Made by a program: the position numbers and the translations under genes. This document shows positions 1-13,200 of a stretch of 40,722 nt of DNA, one piece after another. Position 1 is the first letter of the stretch. Every line of letters starts with the position of its first letter. This DNA comes from Mnemiopsis leidyi (Eukaryota; Ctenophora; Tentaculata; Lobata; Bolinopsidae). Below the pieces are notes generated by a model. That model had not been told where the DNA came from. It did no database searches and saw only the letters and a list, made by a program, of their open reading frames with translations. The stretch covers positions 215,253-255,974 of the forward strand of contig JH153812.1 of NCBI GenBank assembly GCA_000226015.1. Reading direction: 5' to 3'.

Positions 1-1050
1 TCGCAAAAATTTGGACATTCCTTAGCTATTTTCAGAGGTTCTATCTTAATGTCTTGAGTAGCTTTATTTTTCAACGTGCAGATAATTTTTTGAATTTCAG
101 TCGAGTCAGTAGGCCTGATAAACATGCTATGGGGTACAGGAGAGTAGAGGTACTTGTGGTGTCCACCAGGGTCAAATGTTGTGCGAGCTCTAATCCGCTC
201 TTTGATTTTAGTAGCAATATTAGCAAAGTAATTGTTGAAATGTTCAGCAACATCTTGGCTAGAATTTAGAGTTGTACCATCATCTTTCCGGAGTTTAATA
301 TTACTGGATTGGTTAGCTTTTCGGCCTAGGAGTGTGTTTATCATCTGCCATTGTTTTTTAGAGTTACATTGATACTCTTCAAAATATTTTTTGTAGTATT
401 TCTCTCTCAATTTGTTGACGTGCTTTTCACAAAAGGCTTTCAGTTTTGAGTAGGCTGCGGCATTGCTTTCAGTAGGGCAACGGACCTTTCTAAGATAGGC
501 ATCATTCTTGCGAGCACATGCTTCTTCAAGCCACGGTAACATGAATGGTTTTGGATTCTTACGTTGAAATTTTCTTCTCGGTTGAGAGGATATAACTGGA
601 TATGCAGAGTTATAATGCCTGTTGTAAATCTCATTAAATTTGTCATATATATCATTTGCGTTCATGCTAGGCGTGATTTCCTCCCAATTTTCAGGTTCGA
701 TTAATTCTTTGAATTTCAAATTGTTTGCGGATTAAAAGTGCGTATGTCAGGTTTCGACGGGTTTTTCATGTTGGTGCGCCTTTTTGATGGGTTGTGGTGG
801 AAATCGCCGAGCGATATAGTCGTAAGGGTAGCTAAATGATCAGAAATGTCGACGGTCAGGACGTTGCAGCTGAGGGTATTCAGGATATCGTTACTATATA
901 CGTGGTCTATTAGGGTTCTACTGTGGCTTGTAATTCGTGTAGGACGGGCGATTAACTGATGGAAGCCGTATTTTGCCATAGTATCTATGAGATCCTGACA
1001 GCGTGTGTCAGTGCTGTAGTTTATGAGATCTATATGTACGTCTGTACGTC
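1..1050 (-). pseudogene. Non-LTR retrotransposon (LINE) ORF2 fragment, endonuclease C-terminus to RT linker
   Basis: Read on the minus strand, about 1050 down to 717 encodes the end of an AP-type endonuclease domain: a DLIN-x-YS start, then PTRITSHSRTLIDHVYSN and a following SDH, the usual LINE endonuclease C-terminal block. From 719 down to 1 a second open frame without any stop (about 239 codons) continues with the linker (KELIEPENW, LPWLEEACARKNDAYLRK, WQMINTLLGRK) and ends with KNKATQDIKIEPLK, the block that precedes the RT domain. The two parts are in different frames: the first meets TGA near 717, so one base is missing or extra there. The RT itself lies beyond the left edge. The element sits antisense in the intron before the first visible NEK9 exon. 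Clade (CR1/jockey-like) is inferred only. Confidence 0.88.
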
Positions 1051-1107
1051 TGTATGTATGTTCGTTTATTTGTATTATGTCTGTTAATTAAATTTGCTGA
1101 TTGTCAG

Positions 1108-1242
1108 ATAAGAACAGTAGGAAAGGGGGCATACGGAGCAGCAGTGCTGTATAGGAAAAAAGACGACGATTCCCTTGTAATCCTGAAGGAGATAAACATG
1201 CATGAACTGAGCTACACTGAACGACAACTCGCACTAAATGAG
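1108..1242 (+). CDS. NEK9: NEK9-like exon 2: kinase glycine loop and VAIK lysine
   Basis: 45 codons, phase 0 at both ends, acceptor TTGTCAG and donor GAG|GTAAAT. Encodes [10 protein letters not shown] (glycine-rich loop GxGxYG) and VILKEI, which holds the ATP-anchoring lysine, ending in the NEK-typical ALNE of helix C (the glutamate that pairs with that lysine). The ATG-initiated frame starting at 1054 upstream is intron: it crosses the acceptor, and kinase homology begins only at 1108. Confidence 0.93.
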
Positions 1243-4200
1243 GTAAATAGTGAAGCAGAGGTCTATTGATACTATCAGAGACTCTGTCCTACTACCTATT
1301 CTTCCTCCCACCGACGCGACGGCCAAGTATTGTTTTCTTCTCTCGTGCCATTATGTAGAAACGAAAATTGCAGAGCGTTTGTTGAAAGGAAACGAACGAT
1401 AACGAAGTGTTAAATTGAACGTTATTCGATTGACCGTGCAAGTAAAGTAAATGAACCTTTTGGGTTTAACTATCAAACTAAGAATGAATGGAAAACACCT
1501 CGGACTATAATATCTTTTCGACTTCAAAACAATTGACCTTGGCGCGCCATCCTTTGTCGTCTATGCATAAGTAACTACTTTTGACTATATGTGATGACTA
1601 TATGTGATGCGGTTCTATCGACAATTGTTTTCAAGAGTGAATTCTAAACAGAAGAACAGAGCTAAACTGCAGTGTTAAATGATCCATCGTGGGTTACGAA
1701 AAATTGATATCGTTATAACTTATAAGAGCATCTAACTACTTGTAAAGCATAAATCAGAATGTAAGTTGCAACAAAGCAAACACTAAAACCTACACGTATC
1801 CATGCTGCCATTTGGTCATACCACCTCCTTTTTGCTGCATCAAAAAATGAATCAGGATTCATGTTATAGAAAGGCATTTAAAACCAGCACGTATCCATAT
1901 TTGGGCATCTAGAAGCAGAACTTCAACCTTGCATTTGCATTTGCCCGTTACCATGTTTCCTACTTACAATTTGCACGTGGGCGCCTAACGCGTCACCAAA
2001 TATGGTCCGTGACTCAATGACACCTAAGAAAGCTTTCAAATATTGCCGTGACGCCGTGACGGACAAACCATCAAACAGACAAAAAATCAAGCAGACAAAC
2101 AGATTTTAGACTTTGTAATGTGGACGAGGGGGTAGGCGCAGACGATTGCGTGAAAGGTTGTCAACTCGCATTTGTTCTTAAATCATAGATATATACCACC
2201 TCCTTTTTACCGCATCAAAAAACATATATCAGAACGCAAGTTACAGCAAATCAAGCATTTAAACGAAAACGCATCATTATTTGGGTATCTAGAAGCGTGT
2301 AACGACAACCTCGCAAGGTTGTTACCATTAGATCGGCGTAGCAACCGCAGATTTGATTGTTTACAAACGATTGGCGGACATTTGTCCGAACGGACATTTG
2401 TCCGAATGCCTTATAACAAGCATGTTCGGACAAATGTCCGTTCGGACAAATATCCGTTTCCCGGACTAGCAAGTACATTAGAGCGGGAACTGGCTGGACA
2501 AGAAGAAGAACGAGACTACCTACTGGAAGTGTGCGGACCTTCGCAAGGGTTGCAGAGGCCCGATTTCTACATTGGACGACCAGCTGACTGCTGACATCTC
2601 CTACCACTGACCACTCCCACGACTCTGTCTTCCAAGCCAAGCAGTCTCTCAAGGGGAAGGCGGCTCAGGCTTATCTACCCACCAAATTCCCCTGCTCTGA
2701 AGTTGTGTCTGGACTCGACAAGACGGAGCAAGCAACAAAGCAACAGACACCCCTCCAACCCCCGAAACCTTGAAGACCTCAACATCCCTGCAGACTACAT
2801 CCTAGCCCAATCCGGCGAAGACATTATGCGGCGAAGACCTTATTATAAACGACTATGATGACAACTCTGACCTTATGGATGTTTGACTACAAACCGATTC
2901 GGACAAATGTCCGTTCGGACAAATGTCCGTTTATCATAAGATTAGCAGTTCGGACAAATGTCCATTCGGACAAACGTCCGTTCGGACAAATGTCCGTTTA
3001 TCATAAGATTAGCAGTTCGGACAAATGTCCATTCGGACAAACGTCCGTTCGGACAAATGTCCGGTCGCCTTTACAAACGTACCAAAAACGTCTGTCAAGA
3101 GGGTTCAAAAAGACTTATTTTTGCCGATTTCACCACTTTATCATCTGTTCTCCGGTTTTTTTGATTGTCGAAAACTACTTGGCCAAAACTAACTCCTCCT
3201 TTAAATCTGATCAAAATACACAAAACCCAACTCAATTTATGGCCGTTCGAAAAATCAGCAATAGATATTGAGATATTGAGATATTGAGATTTTGAGATTT
3301 TGAGATATTGAGATTTTGAGATTTTGAGATTTTGAGATTTGAGATATTGAGATATTGAGATATTGAGATATCGAGATATCGAGATATTGAGATATCGAGA
3401 TATCGAGATATCGAGATATATAGTTCATGGTATGCGACACGATCACGACATGGTCTTTGAACCGTCCAATATTCGAATTTTAAGCCTTGATGAATTTCAA
3501 ATCTTATGCCTATCATGGCTAGAATCTAGATTCAAATCTTATTTCATGGCTAAATTTTAAATTATCAAGACGTTAAAAGGTTCGGCATTTTTCATAGCCG
3601 AACTGGTAATTGAGCTTTTTAGCCCGTACTAAGATATTGCAGCATTTTGCTTTTTGAACTCAACGAGCAAAGATATAGCATCTCAGTCGTTACATTGACC
3701 GCAATTACGCATCACATGATCACATAGCACGTGCATTTTAACACTATTTTCCTGCACCCACGTGGGTATTGAGGCGTCACGTGACACGTTTCTGGTCCCT
3801 GCGGGGGGTACGGTGTGCTCATTGTATCGCTAATTAATTAAACTCCAGCTGTCCTGTGGTGTGTGTCATGTGACGTGAGCTGTTGTTGCTCCAGAACACA
3901 CCATCATTTTCTCGTTAAAACACGGACACCAGCATACATTGTGTCGGCACGCGGAAGTTCGGAAGACCAAGTTTTTTATTCCCTTCAGATGAATCGGGAA
4001 GTTTCTGATTCTTAATGAACAATTTAATGCAAATATTTTGGTCTAATTTTGAGCTACAATGCACATATAGATATTAAATATTCTGGCGACATCTACGTAT
4101 TAAGTATTTACGTAAAGTTAAGTCACGTCCAGATATTAAAATTTGACGTTTAATTATTTAAAACTGCTTCGTTACTTAAGGCTCTGTTCAAATTCTTATC

Positions 4201-7200
4201 TCATAACAAAAATTCATCATGTTAGTGGAGAAGGAGTCATTGATAGCTGTATCAGGATGTACCTAGCTCGAACGATAATCGATAGCTTAAAGGAGCATTT
4301 AAAATGAGCTCATCGTCTTTAGTACAGCATACAGTCTATGTGCACACATGGCCTTGTGTTTTTGGACAGAAGAAAAGTGTGCTACATCAATTTGGTGGGC
4401 TTAGAATTCTGTAGTCTGATATCACGTGCTGGATCACGCGCAAATGATAATTTCTTGGATCAAGATAGACTATAAACTATAAAGTCATAAAGTCCCAAGG
4501 TATATTTAGGATAAACTTTACTTGATGACGTCACAACCGTCTACAATCCAGTTTTTACTCGTATTTACTGGAGAATAAGAGCGATAAAATTGTCGAGGTG
4601 TACTTAACAACATCACTCTGTCACGTGTGGTATGATCCAACCTCTCCTCATCTTCACGTGTAAACTGCTGGAATGGGCTCAGTCCAAAGCTAAAAGGATG
4701 AGTACCTAATCGGTCGGAACTTGCTCTTTACAGGATCGATTAGCCCATTAGTTTTGTAGTTTTGTTTCACTATATTATAATACACTATTTAACTTACACA
4801 CATGATATGAAACTGAACAACTTTGAGCTGAACAGCTCAGACTGCAGGAGACATTCTCCAGCTGTAACTTTGAACTGGATTGAGAATTTCAATCACCCAG
4901 AACATAGAAGTTTCACATCAGAAATCAGTGAGTATGACGTGAGTCACATGAAACCTACATTTATCCATCATAATACTCATCAAATTCATGAACTTCAGGT
5001 GAAAGTGCTGGGGATGTTGCATCATCCTTACATCATAGCTTACTATGACAGTTTTGAAGAGGATGGACTTCTTATGATTGAGATGGAATACGCTGACGGC
5101 GGGTAAACTGATTGTTTTTTGTTTGTGTGTTTGTTTGTTTATTCTTTGTTTGTTTGTGTGTTTGTTTGTTTATTGTTTGTTGTTTGTATGTTTGTTTATT
5201 TATTGTTTGTGTGTTTGTTTGTTTTTCTGTTTCTTTATTTCTTTGTTTCTTTGTTTCAATTTTTATTTCCTGCTTTTACGTGTTCGTCCTCGGCGGATGG
5301 CCTACTTAGATAAACCGAGAATAAGACCGTCTCGTGAACACGTAACTTCTGTGTCATTAACTCCACTTAATTTTCATTAACAGTCACACACGCAAATCTA
5401 CTCACGCCCCTTTGTTAGAAAGTCTACATGTGAATCGCGCTCTTCTCCTGCTTCTCGAACTTTTACGAAGCAAAGATTCTTTTTTTCTGATAGCGTATCA
5501 TGCAGGCACTGAATATGGCAGTTCCACTACAGTTATGTGTCTCTAAACCCCACTACGGCATCAGTGTATTGCCAAACGGGACAGAAGGAGTCTGTGGAAG
5601 ACAGACTCGACCATCTAACCGGACCCCAATTTTACCGGACTCATTAGACCTTATTAGAGCAATTGTAGACCAATTATGTCAATTAGTGTTGCACATTATG
5701 TCGGTATAGATCGTCTTACATCACTGAGGCAGTACGATGTAAATGAGGTCACTGCGATACATAATATCACTTCACAGTGACACATCGTTGTGTTTGGGAA
5801 GAAAGGATGGAATATTGTTCTTATAATGATATTTTTTATAATATTGTCGTGCTACTGGAAATCTGTTTAATAAAACTGAGATTTTATAAATCACGTGATG
5901 CAGAAAAGAATCTTATTAACAGAGGTCGTGAGGTATTTGTGCTTGATAAGAATTATCGGCCTATTGTAGACTGTTAAAATCTGAGATACCGTTTAGTTGC
6001 ACTGTTACAACAACATGATAACAAAGTTAAGGAACGTGATTAATTTCTGGGATCTGATACAGCAAAGCTTTAAAATAAAAATTTTAGGTAAAATAATTCG
6101 AAAGTAAGTTTGTTGCAAATTTAGACTCCGATATTGCGGTTTTAAACAAACATTGTTCTGATTTTAATGTAACTTTTCTCTGTTTGACTCAGAAATGCGA
6201 TTTTCAAAGGAACTTTTGACTGTGTTACTGCTCTTTGAAAATTAAGTCACCCTTATTGAATTGTTTCTGGTAACTGAACAAAAAAACTAAAAATGGTAGA
6301 ACAGTTACATCTTAATATGCCAAACTAAACATGGAAGCAATGATTCAGAATACTTGATCGAAATCCATCCTAATTTTCAGAATCCTTTAAAGTCATTGAA
6401 GTGGTTAGCTAAAATAAGGTGTTGATAGGTCGTGAAACTTTCAAATTAATACTCTATCATGACCAATGAATCAATGATACCTAAATAAAGTGTCATAATT
6501 CATCAGAATATCCAACTCAAATCATCAAGTTCATCACCTCATTTAACCACATTATCTGTCGATAGATTGGAATATGCACGTGCGGTAGAAAGATCTAGAA
6601 GTTAACCAGCCCCACAATATGCATGAGCGGTAGAAAGATCTAGAAGTTAACCAGCCCCACATTATGCATGAGCGGTAGAAAGATCTAGAAGTTAACCAGC
6701 CCCACAATATGCACGTGCGGTAAAGAGATCTAGAAGTTAACCAGTCCCACAATATGCACGTGTGGTAGAAAGATCTAGAAGTTAACCAGCCCCACTCTCA
6801 GAACGCTGGCACAGTACCTCAGTACTCAAGAAGAAGAGATCCCGGAGGATCACATACTCAACATGTTCAGACAAATGCTGGAAGCGTGTAAACATCTTCA
6901 TGATCATAACATTCTTCACAGGTTTGGAATTAAAGCAAAGTTTAAATTTTTAGGATCTACGTTTTTTACTCTCATACTAGTTAATCACTTTCTCATTTTC
7001 GATATTCTACCTGCATTCATTTCGAGCAAAAGCTATATTTACTTGAAAACTTTCTTCCAGGGATTTAAAGACGGCCAACATTTTTCTCACCAAAAACGGA
7101 ATGATTAAACTGGGAGATTTTGGAATTTCTAAAATCCTGGAGACTAAAGGTGCATCAACTGTCCTTGGCACACCTTACTACATTTCACCCGAGATGGTAC

Positions 7201-10200
7201 GTTTGAGAATAATGGAACATTATAGAAGACTTTAGAAGATTTTAGAAGATTTTTACAATTATACTAACCACACACGGTCAACTTTGATGGCCGATATTGA
7301 ACTTCTGGTTGTGCTCAAATTGTAAAATGCACGGACACAAATTTTATACCAGCTGTCATACTGAGCCAAAACCAAACTTTCCAAGTATCTAATGAACGTA
7401 ATATCATAGTTAAGTCATATCAAACTCCACAAGTCAGTCCCTGACAATCTAACTCTCCCTTCAGTGTGAAGGTAAACAGTACGGGCCCAAGAGTGACGTG
7501 TGGGCGCTCGGCTGTATTCTCTACGAGATGGCAAACAGGGAGAAGGCCTTCGAGGGTTCCAACCTCCCGGCTCTGGTCAACAAAATCATCAAGGTTTATA
7601 TTCTTACATATTCACTGTGATAATTTCAAGGTTAAGGTTCTTGTCTACACTTTTTTGTGATAATTTGAAAGTTAAAATGTGCTAGTCTTATAAAAGTACC
7701 GATAACTACACCGGCGATTATATTCTGAATCGTCCATTTGAAATTTGAAACAAACAGAAAGTTGCCAGTGAAATTATCTTACAGGGCCAGTAAGCGGTAA
7801 TTACAGTTCACATTCCTTCAGGGTCAGTACAAGCCAGTAAGCAGTAATTACAGTTCACATTCCCACAGGGCCAGTACAAGCCAATAAGCGGTAATTACAG
7901 TTCACATTCCCACAGGGCCAGTACAAGCCAGTAAGCAGTAATTACAGTTCACATTCCTACAGGGCCAGTACAAGCCAGTAAGCGGTAATTACAGTTCACA
8001 TTCCCACAGGGCCAGTACAAGCCAGTAAGCAGTAACTACAGTTCACATTCCTACAGGGCCAGTACAAGCCAGTAAGCAGTAATTACAGTTCACATCTCCG
8101 TGAGATAGTGGATGTGTTACTTACCACAGATCCTGATAAGAGACCCGGAGTGGAGCTTGTACTGAACCAGGTAGCACAGAGAGACATTATTAACGTTATA
8201 ACGTATACATATTTAACTGTGAATGTAGTCTTTAATTTTCACTTTATGATAAAATTTTACTTTTAGAATTTTAGAACTCATTGAAACTTGATTGTTAGTT
8301 GCGAAAAAAGGAATGGACAGTGCCTCTTTCCCATCTTGGGACATAAAATTAGCGTCATCTTATTTGTTATAATGTCAGGTGCTAGGACTAGAGCTAAAAG
8401 CGACATATTATTTGTTATAATGTCAGGTGCTAGGACTAGAGCTGATAGCGTCATATTATTTGTTATAATGTCAGGTGCTAGGACTAGAGCTGATAGCGTC
8501 ATATTATTTGTTATAATGTCAGGTGCTAGGACTGGTGCAGTTCTACCAGCACCGTGAGAAGAAGGCAGAGAAACAGGACCAGGTAGTGAGAAGTATGTTG
8601 TACTTCCTGGACACCTCACTCCTCACTCTCTGTCCCATCGACCTGCCCCTCACCTGCATCATCAGGACTGTGAGTACACCTGGTATTGATTGTATCTGTT
8701 ATCGTCCAAGTAACTGATTTCTCTATCTGATATCGTCCAACTAACTGATTTCTCTATATGATATCGTCCAACTAACTGATTTCTCTATCTGATATCGTCC
8801 AACTAACTGATTTCTCTATATGATATCGTCCAACTAACTGATTTCTCTATCTGATATCGTCCAACTAACTGATTTCTCTATCTGATATCGTCCAACTAAC
8901 TGATTTCTCTATCTGATATCGTTCTGATATCGTCAACTAACTGATTTTGTAATTGACTGTAAATACGACATTTATCTTGAAGTGATACCATTGAATGGTC
9001 AGACACCTTAACAAACCAAAGATTTAGGTAAGCCCCCCCCCCCCCCGACCTAGACGACCTAGATACGCAACTAATTAACTTCAACTTGCAGGTGAGTGTA
9101 GGGAAGAACCACATAGTTGCAACAACAGAAGTACACTCGACATACAGTTGGGGGGAGGGGGAGTCTGGACAACTTGGACATGGCAACACTCTCTCTACAC
9201 ATACTCCTACCTGGTAACCTTAGAGTTTAGAGTTTCTTAAATCTTTACACACACTCCTACCTGGTAACTTTAGAGTTTAGAGTTTCTTAAATCTCTACAC
9301 ACACTCCTACCTGGTAACTTTAGAGTTTAGAGTTTCTTAAATCTCTACACACACTCCTACCTGGTAACTTTAGAGTTTAGAGTTTCTTAAATGTCTACAC
9401 ATACTCCTACCTGATAACTTTAGAGTTTAGAGTTTCTTAAATCTCTACACACACTCATACCTGGTAACTTTAGAGTTTAGAGTTTCTTAAATCTTTACAC
9501 ACACTCCTACCTGGTAACTTTAGAGTTTAGAGTTTCTCAAATATTCACACACACTCCTACCTGGTAACTTAAGAGTTTAGAGTTTCTTAAATCTTTACGT
9601 TCTTGTCTGAGTCTCTTTTCTGGAAGGTGATCTACATAACAACACTTCTCAAGCTGATAACAATAGGAACTTACTTCCACCTTACTTTACATGATAAAAG
9701 CACCATCTGTTCATGCTACATTTCACATGTACTGCAGCTACACATATTTTCATCTTCTATCCCAATAAGGGGCTACTGCAGGGTAGCAAGGAGACAAGAT
9801 ATTTAAATAGCTAAATAGTTAAATGGAACAGGCGTGCTGCAGCCCGGGTACCTGTAAACCTAGCACGTTAATGATATCCCAGCTCCACCAGCTGGCGGGC
9901 AGAGCTCCTTTTTTAACCTGCTCTCTCAGACATTATCTAGATAACTACTCCTCCTTATCATGTCCTTACTTTAGAGCTCATCTGTATCACCCAAGTTCAC
10001 ATTATCTTAGCTCCATATCCACGTTATTTCGATATCTGCATGATTTTAAGGTCGGCAGCTGTTCACTGGCTTGCTTTAGGTTGACCTTATGCAGTCGCAA
10101 CTCCTGAAAGAAGAAACACTTAAATGTTGCATATTTTTGTGATTCTTTTGGATGCTTTCCAATACATGACTTGCTTGAAAGAAATCTCTGCTTAAGTTGA

Positions 10201-13200
10201 CTACACTAGGTAGGATTTAAAGATATTTTATTTATTTAAATTGGAAGATCACTTATTTATTCAAGTTTGAAATGTATATTATTCTAAATTACAATTATAA
10301 AGATTTTTTATTCATGTAGAGTGTAGATTGTGGAGATGTTATTTTAATTTTTGTGACCACTTCAAGTCGCTTTTCTGATGCCATAGTCAATCGTCATTGA
10401 CTATAGTCATTGACCAAGATTAATAACGTTTATCATTATTCTATATCATAATTCGAAGTTACCACTTAATCTCACTCCAGCAATAACACCCTACAATTTC
10501 AGTATCGAAGCGCTCCAAGGGAAGTTCGTTACATCGGTAGCGTGTGGTGACGACTTTACTCTCTTTGTAACCGACAACGGTTTGCTCATGTCCTGTGGAG
10601 CTGCCTCTTCTAACTGTCTCGGTTTGTCGCGAATATATAACTTGTCACACCAAATAACTTGTCACACCAAATAACTTGTCACAATAAATAACTTGTCACA
10701 ATAAATAACTTGTCACAGTAAATAACAAATAAATAACTTGTCACAATAAATAACAAATAAATAACTTATCACAATAAATAACAAATAAATAACTTATCAC
10801 AATAAATAACTTGTCACAATAAATAACTTGTCACAATAAATAACTTGTCACAATAAATAACAATTAGATAACAAATAAATAACTTGTCAGAATAAATAAC
10901 TTGTCACAATAAATAACAAATAAATAACTTGTCACAATAAATAACAAATAAATAACTTATCACAATAAATAACTTGTCACAATAAATAACTTGTCACAAT
11001 AAATAACTTGTCACAATAAATAACAATTAGATAACAAATAAATAACTTGTCACAATAAATAACTTGTCACAATAAATAACAAATAGATAACAAATAAATA
11101 ACTTGTCAGAATAAATAACTTGTCACAATAAATAACTTGTTACAATAAATAACTTGTCACAATAAATGACTTGTCATAATAAATAACAAATAAATAACTT
11201 GTCACAATAAATAACATATAAATAACTTGTCACAATAAATAACAAGTAAATAACTTGTCACAATAAATAACATATAAATAACTTGTCACAATAAATAACA
11301 AATAAATAACTTGTTACAATAAATAACATATAAATAACTTGCCACAATAAATAACAAATAAATAACTTGTCACAATAAATAACAAATAGATAACTTGTCA
11401 CAATAAATAACTTGTCACAATAAATAACAAATAAATAACTTGTCACAATAAATAACAAATAAATAACTTGTCTACAATAANNNNNNNNNNNNNNNNNNNN
11501 NNNNNNNNNNNNNNNNNNNNNNNNNNNNNNNNNNNNNNNNNNNNNNNNNNNNNNNNNNNNNNNNNNNNNNNNNNNNNNNNNNNNNNNNNNNNNNNNNNNN
11601 NNNNNNNNNNNNNNNNNNNNNNNNNNNNNNNNNNNNNNNNNNNNNNNNNNNNNNNNNNNNNNNNNNNNNNNNNNNNNNNNNNNNNNNNNNNNNNNNNNNN
11701 NNNNNNNNNNNNNNNNNNNNNNNNNNNNNNNNNNNNNNNNAATAAATAACAAATAGATAAACTTAGTCACAATAAAATAACTTGTCACAATAAATAACAA
11801 ATAAATAACTTGTCACAATAAATAACAAATAAATAACTTGTCACAATAAATAAATTGTCACAATAAATAACAAATAAATAACTTGTCACAATAAATAACA
11901 AATAAATAACTTGTCACGATAAATAACAAATAAATAACTTGTCACAATAAATAACAAATAGATAACTTGTCACAATAAATAACAAATAAATAACAAATAA
12001 ATAACTTTTTTTGGATCATCCTGTCAATATCTCACCGTTAGCTTTGATTTCTGAATTTATAAATTTTCTGGAACAAAAATATATTTTTCCTTTGCAGTTA
12101 TGTAATTCGCGCTTCTGTCATATCGGTCATTTGTTACCATTCGTTTGGACTGAATAAGTATTTTGTTACTTTATTGAAGTGCTAAAATTAAATACCATTG
12201 CACGGCTTTGCTCCATAGCAAAACCGTTCCAAACATTTAACAAACCATTATAACGAAATACTAATGAGCTCGTCTGAGCTGGCCCACAGCTGCACTCCCA
12301 GAATGGTAAGATAACAAGGCCTCCAAGTTGCCATGGTAACACACTTCTCCCTGCAGGACAGACCGATCTAGGGGAGGACGTTCTCAAACCCAAGTTGTGT
12401 GAGACGCTTCTCTCGACGGACGTCGTGGCGGTGGCGTGCGGACCTCAGCATGCCGCCCTGACGACTAAGAGTGGGGCGGCTTTTACGTGGGGCTGCGGGA
12501 GAAACGGGAGGTTGGGACACGGAACTAACATTGATAGGTCGGTCTGGAGTTATGCAAATATTCGACCTTGTAATGTGGTGTTAAGTTTGGCATGGAGTCA
12601 AGGTTGTTCGTTGGAATTACCTGAGAAATACAGGGGATGTCTGGAAGACATATTTTCACTGTCTGATTCGCGTACCTTAAACTGGAACATAACAGAAAAT
12701 AAGAAGACATACATAATGTTTTACTCGCAAAAATTAGAGGATTTTAAGATTTTTGTTACATACAAAAATTAGAATATTTGAAGATTTCCCTACAACACCA
12801 TATACCCCACTGTTCAGGGTACTACCAACACCAGTGCAGTTCAGCGAAGAGTCTGTGTCTATTCACCGTGTACGGTGCGGTACTGACGGTACCATGTTTC
12901 TTACCGAGGACGGTACTCTCTACGCTTGTGGCAGGTACCTATTAGTACTGAACCCTTCTTTGTGTTTCTATCTTGTGTTTCTTCCTTGTGTTTTTTCTTT
13001 GTTTTTTCTTTGTGTTTCTTCTTAGTGTTTCTTCCTTGTATGCGTTTATACGATGTCTAAGCTTTAGTAGACTTTTCCGAAAGGTTCCGCCTACTTTTCC
13101 AGACGCAATAAGAAGTCTCCAAATTTATGTATCTTGTCTTAATCTCTTGAAGTTACTCACTGATCATACAACAATGATCAGTCCTCGTCCACAAATCAAG

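Larger units (their letters stand above)
1243..4998 (+). other. NEK9: Intron 2 of the NEK9-like gene (contents)
   Basis: 3.8 kb. In order: unremarkable DNA to 1745; a diverged repeat pair (1746-2310); a short-inverted-repeat cluster (2370-2455); a FLYWCH/MULE remnant (2494-2860); a second inverted-repeat cluster (2895-3065); a GAGATATT microsatellite (3266-3421); then 3430-4998 with nothing I recognise. Confidence 0.75.

Noticed and set aside
1054..1269. ATG-initiated frame with a signal-peptide-like start before the kinase loop
   Set aside because: The hydrophobic start is intron sequence ending in TTGTCAG; kinase homology begins exactly after that acceptor.
2172..2652. Overlapping 130-140 codon frames on both strands
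   Set aside because: They run through the short-inverted-repeat cluster and cross the FLYWCH relic out of frame.
5078..5380. Cys/Phe/Val-rich 'membrane' frames
   Set aside because: Product of the GTTT microsatellite in intron 3; all three frames look alike.
6552..6752. Minus-strand repeat protein (SRSFYR units)
   Set aside because: 45-bp intronic minisatellite whose unit is divisible by 3.
8278..8619. Repeat proteins on both strands ([16 protein letters not shown])
   Set aside because: 48-bp minisatellite artefact upstream of exon 8.
11258..11800. 180-codon minus-strand frame
   Set aside because: Translation of the AT-rich array and of N bases.
6571..11980. CRISPR-like arrays
   Set aside because: Head-to-tail repeats without unique spacers, inside introns of a eukaryotic gene.
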